A stretch of 23,249 nucleotides of DNA from a virus: positions 1 to 23,249 of IMG/VR virus record IMGVR_UViG_3300012920_005821, one strand, 5' to 3'. The position numbers and the translations under genes are program-made. The stretch's first letter is position 1. The number at the start of each line of letters is the position of its first letter. Positions 6,491-14,984 of the stretch are shown here, one piece after another. The notes beneath the pieces were generated by a model. It did not search any database and was not told where the DNA came from. It saw only the letters and a list, made by a program, of their open reading frames with translations.

Positions 6491-9421
6491 ATGTTTTTTA
6501 GAACACCAATATCAGGTCAAGTCCAACGATATTTGTTTGAGAAGATAGACGCACTTAACAGAAGAGGTGGAAATCAAACTTTAAATAATGTTGGATTATT
6601 AGAACCACAAAATTTTGAAAATCAACCATTACCAACAATGTTGAACAGAATGTGTTGGGCAAAAGTTACATCTGCGACACCAATAGAAAATGACGATGGT
6701 GATGTAATAAGGTTTGAACCAGTAAGGTTATCCACATCAATCAGTAAAGATAATAAAACACCAATCAATAGACCTTTATCATTTAATAAAAATCCATACA
6801 ATATACAAAAAGATTATGAGTGGAGAGGTGAAACAGGAATCACATCAATCACAACAGAGACAAAGGGATATTACATCTACACTTCTACTATAAATTTTGT
6901 TTGTCCTGACCCTGATGACTTTGACCAAAAAGTTTTACCAAGATTTTTGAAACATGGTAGAATGGCGTTGTTAGAGTATGGTTGGTCAAATCCTGAAAGT
7001 GTTGATGTGGACTTTGGTGATATATCAGAACCACGACAGATGAATGAATTGATGGAAAATTTAAGAGAAAGAAATGAAAAGGGTCGAGGTAGATATCAAG
7101 CATTTGTTGGTGTAATTGATAACTATTCTTACAATCAAAGAAATGATGGTAGTTATGAGGGTTCATTCACCATGAAGAGTTTGGGTAGAAATATGTTAGG
7201 TCAAAGTATAGGTGAAACCAAGTTATCAGATGTCATTGCAAATGTTATGAGAAAATCAAAGGATGGTGAAAGTAAACCTGAAAGTAAAGTATTACAAAAA
7301 TCTTTAATACAATTTGCACAAGTAATGAATAATCTCAACAAAGTGGTTCAGTATTATGTGGGAGATGAGACACCAAAAAGTTATGGTAAAGGAAAAGTAG
7401 TTCGAGAAGAGACATCATATTATGGTGGTAGAACGACTGGTGGACATAAAGAAGATGAAGTATTGACTAAGTATAAAAATGGTGCATTGGAATTAGTGGA
7501 AGTGAAAGGTCTCAATATACCTAAAGAATATAAGACTTATGTATCGTGGGGTTGGTTTGAAGACCATATATTAAATTCATTTTTCTCATTTACTGCGGAT
7601 ATAAAGAATACTGATGGAAGTGTTAGTCCATTCAAGACAGAGATAAGAAGTGTGTCACACGATAAAGATGATAAAGGTGAATATAAATTGTATAAAAACC
7701 TATGTCGTGATAGTAAAAATTTATATAGTATAGGTTTGAAACATATGATTATGCCACATAAATTTAAACCATTTGACCCTATAATTAAAGAGAAAGATAA
7801 AAAATTTTTTAGAAATGATACAAAACTTCAACTCAAACAACAAGTATTAGACAACATTTTCAGAAGTATGAAACAATTTCCACAGGCGGGAGTAGATGAA
7901 AATGGTAAAGATAGATTGATGATTAGAAACTTGGTATTCCCAACTGAATATCTGAAACAAAATTTCTCTACTGCACAAACTATAGAAGAGGGATTGAAAT
8001 CATTGTGGAGTCAAGTTAGTATGGATTATGGTGGTTTTTGGGAATTTGATGTAATATGTGATGATTCAAATTCAGGTAGATTATCAATAATCGATATACA
8101 CCAAGGACAATTAGACAATATTCCTACAGGATTTAAAGAAAGAAAGTCAACAAGAAATGATTTCATAAACTTCGGTTCTACAACACCAATGCCTTATAAA
8201 AATATTTTTGAATTTCCACTATATAATAAAAATAGTTTTATAAAAGATTTCTCAATAGATGTAAAGATGTCTCCTGAAATGGCAACTATGGCAGTTTATG
8301 GGACAAATTCTGATATCGAGATAACAACAGGTGATAGTAATCGTGGTGATATGGATTTAAGAACAAGAGCCATAAGTATATTGGCAAACACAAGTCCTAA
8401 AAAAAGATTTAATAAAACTCTAAAAGATAACGAAACATTAATTGAAGATGGTGTATTGAGTAATTTAAGTTATCCTGTTCAAGGGGATGATACCATAGGA
8501 ACATCTTCAGTATTAGAGGCCGAGAGAGAAGTATCTAAATTATTAAAAGATACAGGAATTGATTTTAGTAAAATTCCATCGATAAAAGATAGCACTGATG
8601 AGATTATTAAAAAGATAGCACAAAAACAAAATTCAGATTATTCTGATAAGAGTGTAAAAGAGATTACAGAAGAGTTGAAAAGTAAATCATATTGGTTTAG
8701 TAGTGGTAATCAAGATTTACTAATCTACGATACAAATACTTTAAGTATGTTTGATAATTTTTTGGTAGTGATGAAATATAAAATAAATAAATCTATGGGT
8801 GAGAATGATTCAAGTAATTATACCGTAACTATTCCTGAAATACCTATCTCATTGAGTATGACGATTGATGGAACAGGTGGATTAAAAATCGGTGATTTAT
8901 TTTTAGTAGATTATCTACCACATTACTTTAGAGAGTATGTGGCATTTATGATTAAAGGTATAAGTCATAATGTTTCTACAAGTGGTTGGTCAACAACAAT
9001 TCAATCTTTTATGATTGTAGATATACCAAATGTATTAAAGGATTTCGGTGCATTGATTGAAGATGACGAGGTGATAGAGATACAAAGTGGATATAGTAGT
9101 TTTGCAGAATATATTGATGATACTGCAAAAGAAGAAAAATTCTTATCAGAAAAAACTTCGATAGGTTCTACTAAATCAGTTGGTGGAACTGAAAAAGTAG
9201 AATCACAAACTCTAACTATTGATAATCCTGATGGTAGTTCATTTGAATATACTCCTGAATTTGAAACAACTTCAATTGAATCAACTGAACAACAACTATA
9301 TAAAAATAACAGAGATTTATATAAACCAAAATCAGACTCTACTGATAATATATTAAAGTCTGAAGTAGATAATAATGGTAGTGAACAGAATTGGTGGGCA
9401 AAACTATTTGGTGGTATTTAA
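6491..9421 (+). CDS. Large baseplate hub protein (gp27-like features)
   Basis: This 976-residue protein begins two bases after the LysM-like gene. Features include an early segment Y-I-Y-T-S-T-I-N-F-V-C-P-D-P-D-D-F followed by L-K-H-G-R-M-A-L-L-E-Y-G-W near residue 160, and a late strand-rich block (about 783-850) containing I-S-L-S-M-T-I-D-G-T-G-G-L-K-I-G-D-L-F and F-M-I-K-G-I-S-H-N-V-S-T-S-G-W-S-T-T. Motifs of the type 'G-x-x-H-x-[IV]-x-x-x-x-W-x-T' mark hub proteins related to T4 gp27 and P2 gpD. T4 gp27 is about 391 residues, so this protein carries large insertions or fused parts. The final 130 residues are Ser/Thr/Glu-rich and low in complexity, ending N-W-W-A-K-L-F-G-G-I. No lysozyme motif is evident. 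The tail role is firm; the precise ortholog is less so. Confidence 0.65.
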   Translation: MFFRTPISGQVQRYLFEKIDALNRRGGNQTLNNVGLLEPQNFENQPLPTMLNRMCWAKVTSATPIENDDGDVIRFEPVRLSTSISKDNKTPINRPLSFNKNPYNIQKDYEWRGETGITSITTETKGYYIYTSTINFVCPDPDDFDQKVLPRFLKHGRMALLEYGWSNPESVDVDFGDISEPRQMNELMENLRERNEKGRGRYQAFVGVIDNYSYNQRNDGSYEGSFTMKSLGRNMLGQSIGETKLSDVIANVMRKSKDGESKPESKVLQKSLIQFAQVMNNLNKVVQYYVGDETPKSYGKGKVVREETSYYGGRTTGGHKEDEVLTKYKNGALELVEVKGLNIPKEYKTYVSWGWFEDHILNSFFSFTADIKNTDGSVSPFKTEIRSVSHDKDDKGEYKLYKNLCRDSKNLYSIGLKHMIMPHKFKPFDPIIKEKDKKFFRNDTKLQLKQQVLDNIFRSMKQFPQAGVDENGKDRLMIRNLVFPTEYLKQNFSTAQTIEEGLKSLWSQVSMDYGGFWEFDVICDDSNSGRLSIIDIHQGQLDNIPTGFKERKSTRNDFINFGSTTPMPYKNIFEFPLYNKNSFIKDFSIDVKMSPEMATMAVYGTNSDIEITTGDSNRGDMDLRTRAISILANTSPKKRFNKTLKDNETLIEDGVLSNLSYPVQGDDTIGTSSVLEAEREVSKLLKDTGIDFSKIPSIKDSTDEIIKKIAQKQNSDYSDKSVKEITEELKSKSYWFSSGNQDLLIYDTNTLSMFDNFLVVMKYKINKSMGENDSSNYTVTIPEIPISLSMTIDGTGGLKIGDLFLVDYLPHYFREYVAFMIKGISHNVSTSGWSTTIQSFMIVDIPNVLKDFGALIEDDEVIEIQSGYSSFAEYIDDTAKEEKFLSEKTSIGSTKSVGGTEKVESQTLTIDNPDGSSFEYTPEFETTSIESTEQQLYKNNRDLYKPKSDSTDNILKSEVDNNGSEQNWWAKLFGGI

Positions 9422-9444
9422 AAAAAAATTTATTTTGAATAAAA

Positions 9445-9464
9445 TTAGTAATACTTATTACTAA
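9445..9464. repeat. Perfect inverted repeat between hub gene and thyX
   Basis: TTAGTAAT (9445-9452) and ATTACTAA (9457-9464) form an 8-bp stem with loop ACTT in the 65-base gap after the tail module. No T-run follows, so it is a poor intrinsic terminator; it may be an operator, an mRNA-end hairpin or a processing site. It marks the switch from tail genes to metabolism genes. Confidence 0.5.
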
Positions 9465-9486
9465 ACAAACATTAAAGGTTATAAAT

Positions 9487-10179
9487 ATGAAAATCGATAT
9501 TTTAGATAAAGGTTATATAGAATTAGTGGATACACTTGGTGATGATTTAACACCAGTAAATGCCGCTCGTGTATCATTCGGTGGAAGAAGTGAAACATTT
9601 GAGGAGAAAGATAGAAAGTTATCTAAATTCTTAATCAAACATAAACACTTTTCACCATTCAGACATCAACATTGTATGTTTATCATTAAGGCACCAGAGT
9701 TCGTGATGAGACAATGGTATAAGCATGTGGTGGGTATTGAAACTACATCAAGTCATGTAACAAAAGACCATGCATGGAATGAGATTAGTGGTAGGTATGT
9801 TCCTTATGATGAATTCTATGAACCAACAGAGTTTAGAAAACAAAGTGATGATAACAAACAGGCGAGCGATGGGTTAGTTGATAATCAAAAAGAGATGAAA
9901 CAATTGTGGACTATCTCTCAACAAAATTCTATATCTGCATATAAAGAAATGTTAAAGAGTGGGATGGCAAAAGAACAAGCTCGTAGTATATTACCACTTA
10001 CGGTTTATACAAAAGTTTGGTGGACTGCATCATTCCAAAGTGTTATGAATTTTATAGAATTACGAGATGAACCTACTTCACAAGTAGAGATACAAGATTA
10101 TGCAAAAGGGTTGAAAGAAATTATGTTGAAAACATTTCCTGAAACCACTAAATTATGGAGTGAAATTTATTTAGATTGA
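9487..10179 (+). CDS. thyX: Flavin-dependent thymidylate synthase ThyX (divergent)
   Basis: This 230-residue protein should make dTMP from dUMP using FAD, NADPH and methylene-tetrahydrofolate, feeding phage DNA synthesis. Visible motifs are H-F-S-P-F-R-H (54-60), R-Q-W-Y-K-H (75-80), N-E-I-S-G-R-Y (98-104), and late A-R-S-I-L-P-L-T-V-Y-T (165-175) plus I-E-L-R-D-E-P-T-S-Q-V-E-I (190-202), the end of the dUMP site. The ThyX signature R-H-R-x2-S-x-N-x2-S-x-R-Y is interrupted: the RH-like pair (K79-H80) is followed by V instead of R, and about 13 extra residues precede N98. The late block has A-S-F-Q where many ThyX have N-x-R. The length suits the family. It starts the metabolic block and overlaps the next gene by one base. 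Confidence 0.9.
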   Translation: MKIDILDKGYIELVDTLGDDLTPVNAARVSFGGRSETFEEKDRKLSKFLIKHKHFSPFRHQHCMFIIKAPEFVMRQWYKHVVGIETTSSHVTKDHAWNEISGRYVPYDEFYEPTEFRKQSDDNKQASDGLVDNQKEMKQLWTISQQNSISAYKEMLKSGMAKEQARSILPLTVYTKVWWTASFQSVMNFIELRDEPTSQVEIQDYAKGLKEIMLKTFPETTKLWSEIYLD

Positions 10180-11066
10180 TGACAGGTTGGATATTATATA
10201 AAAAGGATATAAGTGAATCATACGAGACTCAGAGATTAGTAGAGGAGTTTGAGAAACAAGATATCAAGATTCATGTGGTGAACCCACAAGATGTAGATAT
10301 TTTGGTGGATAGAGAAGATAGAAAGAGTATCAGAGTAAAGGGTAAGTCAAGAATATTACCAGATTTTGTAATTCCAAGAACAGGTAGTGGAACAACTTAT
10401 TACATTAAGGCAATTATTCGTCATTTAGAGAGAATCGGTGTGATACTTATTAATGGAAGTTATGCAATAGATAATGTTAAAGATAAGTTATATTCACAAC
10501 AAATACTTGGACAATCAAATCTACCTGTTCCTAAAACTATGTTGGTGAAACATCCAATTGATGTAGATTTTATTCAGAAAAGTATTGGGTTTCCTTGTAT
10601 CATTAAAACATTAAGTGGTTCATTTGGTGCAGGTGTGTTTATGGCAGATAACAAAACACAATTAAAACAATTATTAAAAATGGCAGAAATCACCAATGAG
10701 AATTATGATATTATCATTCAAGAATATGTGAAAGATAGTTATGGAAAAGATTTAAGAGTATTAGTAATTAATGGTAAAGTAGTGGGTTGTATGATGAGAC
10801 AATCAGTAGATGATGATTTTAGGGCAAACATCACTCGTGGTGGTGAGGGTATTCCTTATCAGATTACAGAAGATATTGAGTGGATTGCAGGTGAATCATC
10901 AAGGTTGTTAGATTTGGATATCGCAGGTGTTGATTTATTATTTGATAATGGTGGATACAAAATCTGTGAAGTAAATTCATCACCTGGTTTTGAGGGTATG
11001 GATAAATATTGTAAAACAAACATTGCAGAACAGATAGTTACTTATGTGAAATACAAAATAGGTTAA
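10179..11066 (+). CDS. RimK-like ATP-grasp ligase
   Basis: ATP-grasp enzymes of this type join an amino acid (RimK: glutamate) to a carboxyl group of a protein or small molecule through an acyl-phosphate. The 295 residues show the full plan: N-terminal pre-ATP domain to about 98, I-D-N-V-K-D-K (97-103), P-V-P-K-T (116-120), ATP-binding C-I-I-K-T-L-S-G-S-F-G-A-G-V (140-153), I-I-Q-E-Y-V (179-184), D-L-R-V-L-V-I-N-G-K (191-200), R-A-N-I-T-R-G-G-E-G (215-224), and metal-binding C-E-V-N-S-S-P-G-F-E-G (263-273), close to the RimK/LysX motif. I chose the ATG at 10179, in the TGATG overlap with thyX, over the TTG three bases earlier. Substrate is unknown; candidates are ribosomal protein S6 of the host or a phage protein. 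All catalytic-looking residues are present. Confidence 0.88.
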   Translation: MTGWILYKKDISESYETQRLVEEFEKQDIKIHVVNPQDVDILVDREDRKSIRVKGKSRILPDFVIPRTGSGTTYYIKAIIRHLERIGVILINGSYAIDNVKDKLYSQQILGQSNLPVPKTMLVKHPIDVDFIQKSIGFPCIIKTLSGSFGAGVFMADNKTQLKQLLKMAEITNENYDIIIQEYVKDSYGKDLRVLVINGKVVGCMMRQSVDDDFRANITRGGEGIPYQITEDIEWIAGESSRLLDLDIAGVDLLFDNGGYKICEVNSSPGFEGMDKYCKTNIAEQIVTYVKYKIG

Positions 11067-12338
11067 ATGGTTATAATAAATTCTAAGGAGAAGTGGGAGT
11101 CTTTAAAAAAGAAATTGAAGACCCAACACTTCATCTACTTACAAATGTTATCGGATGTGAATAAACATCCTAAAGAGAATCGTGTATCTTGTTTTTATAT
11201 CAGAACAATACTACGAGAATACATCGTGCCTGTTAATCATAATGAGAAGTTCGGAACTATAGAAACACTTGATGTTGAGGATAGTAAAGTATGTGTGAGT
11301 GATATGAAGTCATTCCTACATAACTCAATGATTGAATGTGATAAAGTATTTGGGTTAGTGGATATGAATTGGTGTCACTACATGAAAACAAATGAACCAT
11401 ACGACATGGACAAACACCTAACCAATGCACACCATTGGTATTACAGAACACATTATGATAAAGAGAATATCAATGATGTGATTCCATTGGTGAAACATGG
11501 TGAGTATTTCTCAAAGGTATCTATGGATTTATTAGGATACATGGAAGACAAAGGTTATTATGACCAAAGTATCTTAGAAGTTTTATCTGATGTAGAGAAG
11601 AATGGAATCCAAACTACAAATGGATTGGTTTATTCAGAATATAATCCCTACACTTCAACAGGTCGTCCAAGTAATCGTTTCGGTGGATTGAACTTTGCCG
11701 CATTAAACAAGAAAGATGGTAGTAGAAAACAATTCATCAGTAGATTTGATAATGGTGTGTTGGTGGAGTTTGATTATGATGCATATCATCCAAGACTGAT
11801 TGGTGATAAAATTGAGTATGAGTTTCCAAATGGTAGTGTTCACCAACACTTGGCAGACACCTATGGATTAAGTTACGATGATGGTAAGGCATTGACATTT
11901 AAGTATTTATATGGTGGTATCACAAACGAGATAAAAGATAATCCATTTTTCAGTAAAGTAGATAAGTATGTTCAAGACCTTTGGAGTCGTTGGAAAGGGA
12001 ATAAAATCATAAAATCTGATATTTATAATAGAGAAATAAGTAAGAAGAATCTATCTGATATGAATCCTAATAAATTATTTAATTATATGATTCAATTGAT
12101 GGAGACAGAAAACAATATGTTGGTATTGGAAGAACTTTTACCTGAGATTCAAGATGATAAAAGTAAATTAGTTCTTTATAATTACGATGCATTCTTGTTT
12201 GACTTTGATTTATCAGATGGATTAAATTACTTAAACAAAATAAAAAAGATACTTGAACAAAATGGAAAGTATCCTACAAGAGTTTCAATGGGTAGTAATT
12301 ACCATGAAATGAAAGATATAACGGAGAAATTTAAATGA
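11067..12338 (+). CDS. Compact family A DNA polymerase domain protein
   Basis: This 423-residue protein starts directly after the ligase stop. Residues 192-383 match the palm and fingers of family A polymerases: T-G-R-P-S-N-R-F-G-G-L-N (198-209), motif A D-Y-D-A-Y-H-P-R-L (236-244) in place of D-Y-S-Q-I-E-L-R-L, motif B K-A-L-T-F-K-Y-L-Y-G (274-283) aligning with K-A-I-N-F-G-I-I-Y-G, and motif C Y-N-Y-D-A-F (371-376) in place of V-H-D-E. Both catalytic Asp (D236, D374) and the motif B Lys are kept. The motif A Glu is His and the H-D pair of motif C is Y-D. The N-terminal 180 residues lack an obvious 3'-5' exonuclease signature. At under half of a full Pol I it may be a specialised polymerase, or the replicative one; the window cannot say. 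Confidence 0.75.
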   Translation: MVIINSKEKWESLKKKLKTQHFIYLQMLSDVNKHPKENRVSCFYIRTILREYIVPVNHNEKFGTIETLDVEDSKVCVSDMKSFLHNSMIECDKVFGLVDMNWCHYMKTNEPYDMDKHLTNAHHWYYRTHYDKENINDVIPLVKHGEYFSKVSMDLLGYMEDKGYYDQSILEVLSDVEKNGIQTTNGLVYSEYNPYTSTGRPSNRFGGLNFAALNKKDGSRKQFISRFDNGVLVEFDYDAYHPRLIGDKIEYEFPNGSVHQHLADTYGLSYDDGKALTFKYLYGGITNEIKDNPFFSKVDKYVQDLWSRWKGNKIIKSDIYNREISKKNLSDMNPNKLFNYMIQLMETENNMLVLEELLPEIQDDKSKLVLYNYDAFLFDFDLSDGLNYLNKIKKILEQNGKYPTRVSMGSNYHEMKDITEKFK

Positions 12339-12580
12339 AACTATCAGACATAGTTCAAGAGTTGGGTAAAGTTCAAACTGCAAAGGACAAACCACCTTTT
12401 AAAACACAACAGCAGATTGAAAACGAAGCAGTTACAAATCCAATGATTAAGAAAGTTGATTTCAATAAACCAACCGTAATACATATCTCAGATGAAGAGA
12501 TGGAGTTACTACATCAAGACAGAAGATTAGAAAAGGATGGAATCACAATAATATTTGGTGATGAAAAACGAACTAAGTAA
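12335..12580 (+). CDS. Small protein of unknown function
   Basis: This 81-residue protein starts in an ATGA overlap with the polymerase stop, behind GGAGAAA, so it is translationally coupled. I do not recognise it. It is hydrophilic with no membrane segment. The N-terminus M-K-L-S-D-I-V-Q-E-L-G-K looks like an amphipathic helix. The second half (V-I-H-I-S-D-E-E-M-E-L-L-H-Q-D) could be a strand-helix unit, ending in G-I-T-I-I-F-G-D-E-K. Its end overlaps the next gene by 20 bases in another frame. Coupling to the polymerase gene hints at a partner or accessory protein, by position only. Confidence 0.65.
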   Translation: MKLSDIVQELGKVQTAKDKPPFKTQQQIENEAVTNPMIKKVDFNKPTVIHISDEEMELLHQDRRLEKDGITIIFGDEKRTK

Positions 12581-14510
12581 AATACTAACCGAATTATCCT
12601 ATCGTGTTAGAGATGGGGTGCCTAATTTAAACAACGAACAACACTTAATTAAATTGTTTGATGTGTTGAAAGAGTTTAACTGGCCCATAGAAGCACGCAT
12701 AGAACTCATACACAATCTTACTGAATCTGAAGCAGGTGACCAAGCAAAGAAACTTGGATTAACACATATGGGATTTGGTAATTATGGTAAAGATGATAAA
12801 GTAACTCACACTTCAAAAGATGGTGAATTAGTTCCTGTCGGTGGAAGTGGAGGCGATGATAGTGAAAAAGAAGAAAAAGAAGCACCAAAAGAAGTCAAAA
12901 AGATTTTTGATGGTTCACAAAATTCAGTTAGAGATGGTTTGTTATATATGAGTGATGAAGATAAAAAATTATTTGAAGATTTTAAGAGTGATTTTATAAA
13001 GTTAAATTCTAATCCATCTAAAGAACTTGCAGAACAAATGGTAGAGAAATATGGTTTATCAGTAAGTTCAGGTAAAAAACCTAAAGTTTATATAAAAAAT
13101 ATAAATTTTGAAGCTAGAAAAATATTAGGACAAAATAATGCAACCGTATTCATTAAAGATACTATTGAGAAGGCATTAGGTGAACCATTAAAAGGTGCTG
13201 AAAAGGGAGTGGATGTAAAACAGGCAGTTACCACTACATCTAAACCAGATTTAGAAACTAAGAGGACTGCAAAAGAAGATGAAAGTGTAAAAGAATTATT
13301 CAGTAAAGAACCATACGATAGATTAAATCCTAACTTCCATCAAGTATTTGGGCCAGTAGATGATAAGGGTAATTTAATTTATCCGAGTGGTGGTAAAAAT
13401 GCAAAGGCATATCTAAAACAATCTTTATCTGAAAATAACTCAATCAAAAGAACAATTGAAAAATTAAAAGAATTAGAAAAATCAGATAATGTTAGTCCTA
13501 AGATAAGTGGTGCACTTGAAGAACATCAAAAAACTATGGAAAGTATAGTAGAGAAATATGATATTCCATCTAAAGAAGCATCAGAGGCCATTGGTAATTC
13601 ATATGCAAAGATGGCCGAAACAATAAATGTTGAAAGTCCAACAATTGCAGGTGCAATGATGAAAAATCTTGCAGAGTTTGCATTATATGATACTGAAATC
13701 GCTGCAGGTGATGAATGTTATTTACCATCAGATGGTTCCTTTCCAAGTGGTGATAAATTAAAAGTAACTCGTGGTGGTGGTAAAGTAGAAAGAGTTGCGT
13801 CAGTTAGTGTGAAGTATGGACGAAGTGGTAAATATGGTTCATTTGGATTTCCAGGTGAAACAGGACAATATCAAAAGTATCATCCGAATCCAGAATATAG
13901 AGATAGATTACATAGTAGACCAGGTGACGATGGATATGAGTTGGGTGTAAAGGATGACATCATAAATGATGATAAACAAATGGACAAAATAATAGAAGAA
14001 AGTGGATTGAGTGATGCCATAAAAGATAAAGATAAACTTTTAACTACTATTAGAAAAAATCTATCTGAGATTAAGAAACTAAAAGAAGAGATTGACTTTG
14101 AACAAAAACCAAAAAGAAGTTCAGGTAAACCACCTGCATGGAAACAATTAAATGTTCATAAGAAAAGAATTTTAGAATTAGAAAAGAAGTTGGCAGAAGA
14201 AATGAAAGATTCTATTGATGAAGATAAATTAAAAGAATTAGTTGGAAATGATAATGCAAAAGTAATAATGAGTAGACCAGGTTGTATGATAACTGCATTG
14301 ACATTTGCATCAACATTGACAACAAGTAATGGGTTAGATGTTATTGAACATAATCACCAAGAAATTAAAGATGGTAAATATGAAACTCATACTGATACTG
14401 CAGAAGATGGAACAATAGATTTAAAGAATTGGAAACTAACATGGAGAGCTTGGGATAGTAGAGCAGGTGGATTAATCGCCAGTTTCAATAGTGATAGGAA
14501 AGAATTATGA
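12561..14510 (+). CDS. Large protein of unknown function, possibly virion-associated
   Basis: This 649-residue protein is counted from ATG 12561; a TTG at 12555 adds two residues but is a poorer start. The first 55 residues (L-T-E-L-S-Y-R-V, G-V-P-N-L-N-N, H-L-I-K-L-F-D-V-L) and the next block (A-K-K-L-G-L-T-H-M-G-F-G-N-Y-G) resemble an N-terminal module I associate with uncharacterised large proteins of marine T4-like phages. There follow an acidic link (G-G-D-D-S-E-K-E-E-K-E), several charged helices, and near 375-450 a patch with A-G-D-E-C-Y-L-P-S-D-G and G-S-F-G-F-P-G-E-T-G. The last 120 residues hold two Cys and H-N-H (in I-E-H-N-H-Q-E) but no convincing nuclease motif. It overlaps both neighbours (20 and 4 bases). 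Function is not assigned; injected or internal virion protein is a guess. Confidence 0.75.
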   Translation: MKNELSKILTELSYRVRDGVPNLNNEQHLIKLFDVLKEFNWPIEARIELIHNLTESEAGDQAKKLGLTHMGFGNYGKDDKVTHTSKDGELVPVGGSGGDDSEKEEKEAPKEVKKIFDGSQNSVRDGLLYMSDEDKKLFEDFKSDFIKLNSNPSKELAEQMVEKYGLSVSSGKKPKVYIKNINFEARKILGQNNATVFIKDTIEKALGEPLKGAEKGVDVKQAVTTTSKPDLETKRTAKEDESVKELFSKEPYDRLNPNFHQVFGPVDDKGNLIYPSGGKNAKAYLKQSLSENNSIKRTIEKLKELEKSDNVSPKISGALEEHQKTMESIVEKYDIPSKEASEAIGNSYAKMAETINVESPTIAGAMMKNLAEFALYDTEIAAGDECYLPSDGSFPSGDKLKVTRGGGKVERVASVSVKYGRSGKYGSFGFPGETGQYQKYHPNPEYRDRLHSRPGDDGYELGVKDDIINDDKQMDKIIEESGLSDAIKDKDKLLTTIRKNLSEIKKLKEEIDFEQKPKRSSGKPPAWKQLNVHKKRILELEKKLAEEMKDSIDEDKLKELVGNDNAKVIMSRPGCMITALTFASTLTTSNGLDVIEHNHQEIKDGKYETHTDTAEDGTIDLKNWKLTWRAWDSRAGGLIASFNSDRKEL

Positions 14511-14914
14511 GAACTCAATTACTATGCACATTCACTAAACAAGATAAACTAAATGAAACCATTGATATTATAGTTTCTTGTAATGATATTTTATATGATA
14601 AGATTTATGTTTTTGAGAATCAAGATGATTCCAATCAATTGTTATGCACATACAATATAGAGTTTAAAGAAAATTTTGCAGAAAATATAATTGACACTAT
14701 ATCGTTACATAGAAAGAAACAATCAAATACACTTTATACAATCAACGCATTGAATGAAGTTATTCGTTCAAAGAATAATGGAATTTTAGATAAGAAATAT
14801 ATAGTTGATTGGAATGAGTTCAACAATACATTATTGTTAACGAATGAAAATGGATTAACAAAAATTCCTACCAAGATACATCAAATCATAGATGTAAATG
14901 ATTGGGTAAAATAA
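14507..14914 (+). CDS. Conserved-looking small phage protein, unknown function
   Basis: This 135-residue protein starts in an ATGA overlap with the preceding gene. The pattern (T-F-T start, K-I-Y-V-F-E-N, L-L-C-T-Y-N-I, D-T-I-S-L-H-R-K-K-Q-S-N-T-L-Y-T-I-N-A-L-N, then D-W-N-E-F-N-N-T-L-L-L-T) looks like a small protein I recall from marine T4-like phages with no assigned role. It has no signal peptide or membrane segment and appears to be a mixed alpha/beta domain. It is the last gene before a 687-base stretch without coding capacity. Because it is coupled to the 651-residue protein gene, the two may act together. Confidence 0.75.
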   Translation: MRTQLLCTFTKQDKLNETIDIIVSCNDILYDKIYVFENQDDSNQLLCTYNIEFKENFAENIIDTISLHRKKQSNTLYTINALNEVIRSKNNGILDKKYIVDWNEFNNTLLLTNENGLTKIPTKIHQIIDVNDWVK

Positions 14915-14945
14915 AAAATAAAAAAAAATAAAAAAAAATTACGGT

Positions 14946-14974
14946 TTGAGAATTTTGGATTATATATATATATG
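14946..14974 (+). promoter_or_regulatory. Promoter-like sequence for the structured RNA
   Basis: TTGAGA (14946-14951) followed after 17 bases by TATATG (14969-14974), inside a longer TA run from 14960, resembles a sigma70-type -35/-10 pair. Transcription would begin near 14980-14985, just ahead of the structured region. The TA run is degenerate, so spacing can be read several ways. The upstream 14911-14940 is almost pure A with a few T. Confidence 0.35.
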
Positions 14975-14984
14975 TATTCAAGAC

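Noticed and set aside
9480-9487. TATAAATA, identical to the T4 late promoter core
   Set aside because: It overlaps the thyX start codon, so transcription would start inside the gene; in an AT-rich genome the word is expected by chance.
10176-10178. TTG start for the ATP-grasp gene
   Set aside because: The ATG at 10179 sits in a TGATG overlap typical of translational coupling and needs no rare start codon.
14290-14370. H-N-H triplet near the end of the 649-residue unknown protein as an HNH nuclease
   Set aside because: The surrounding residues lack the metal-binding His/Asp/Asn spacing and the Cys pairs of HNH domains.
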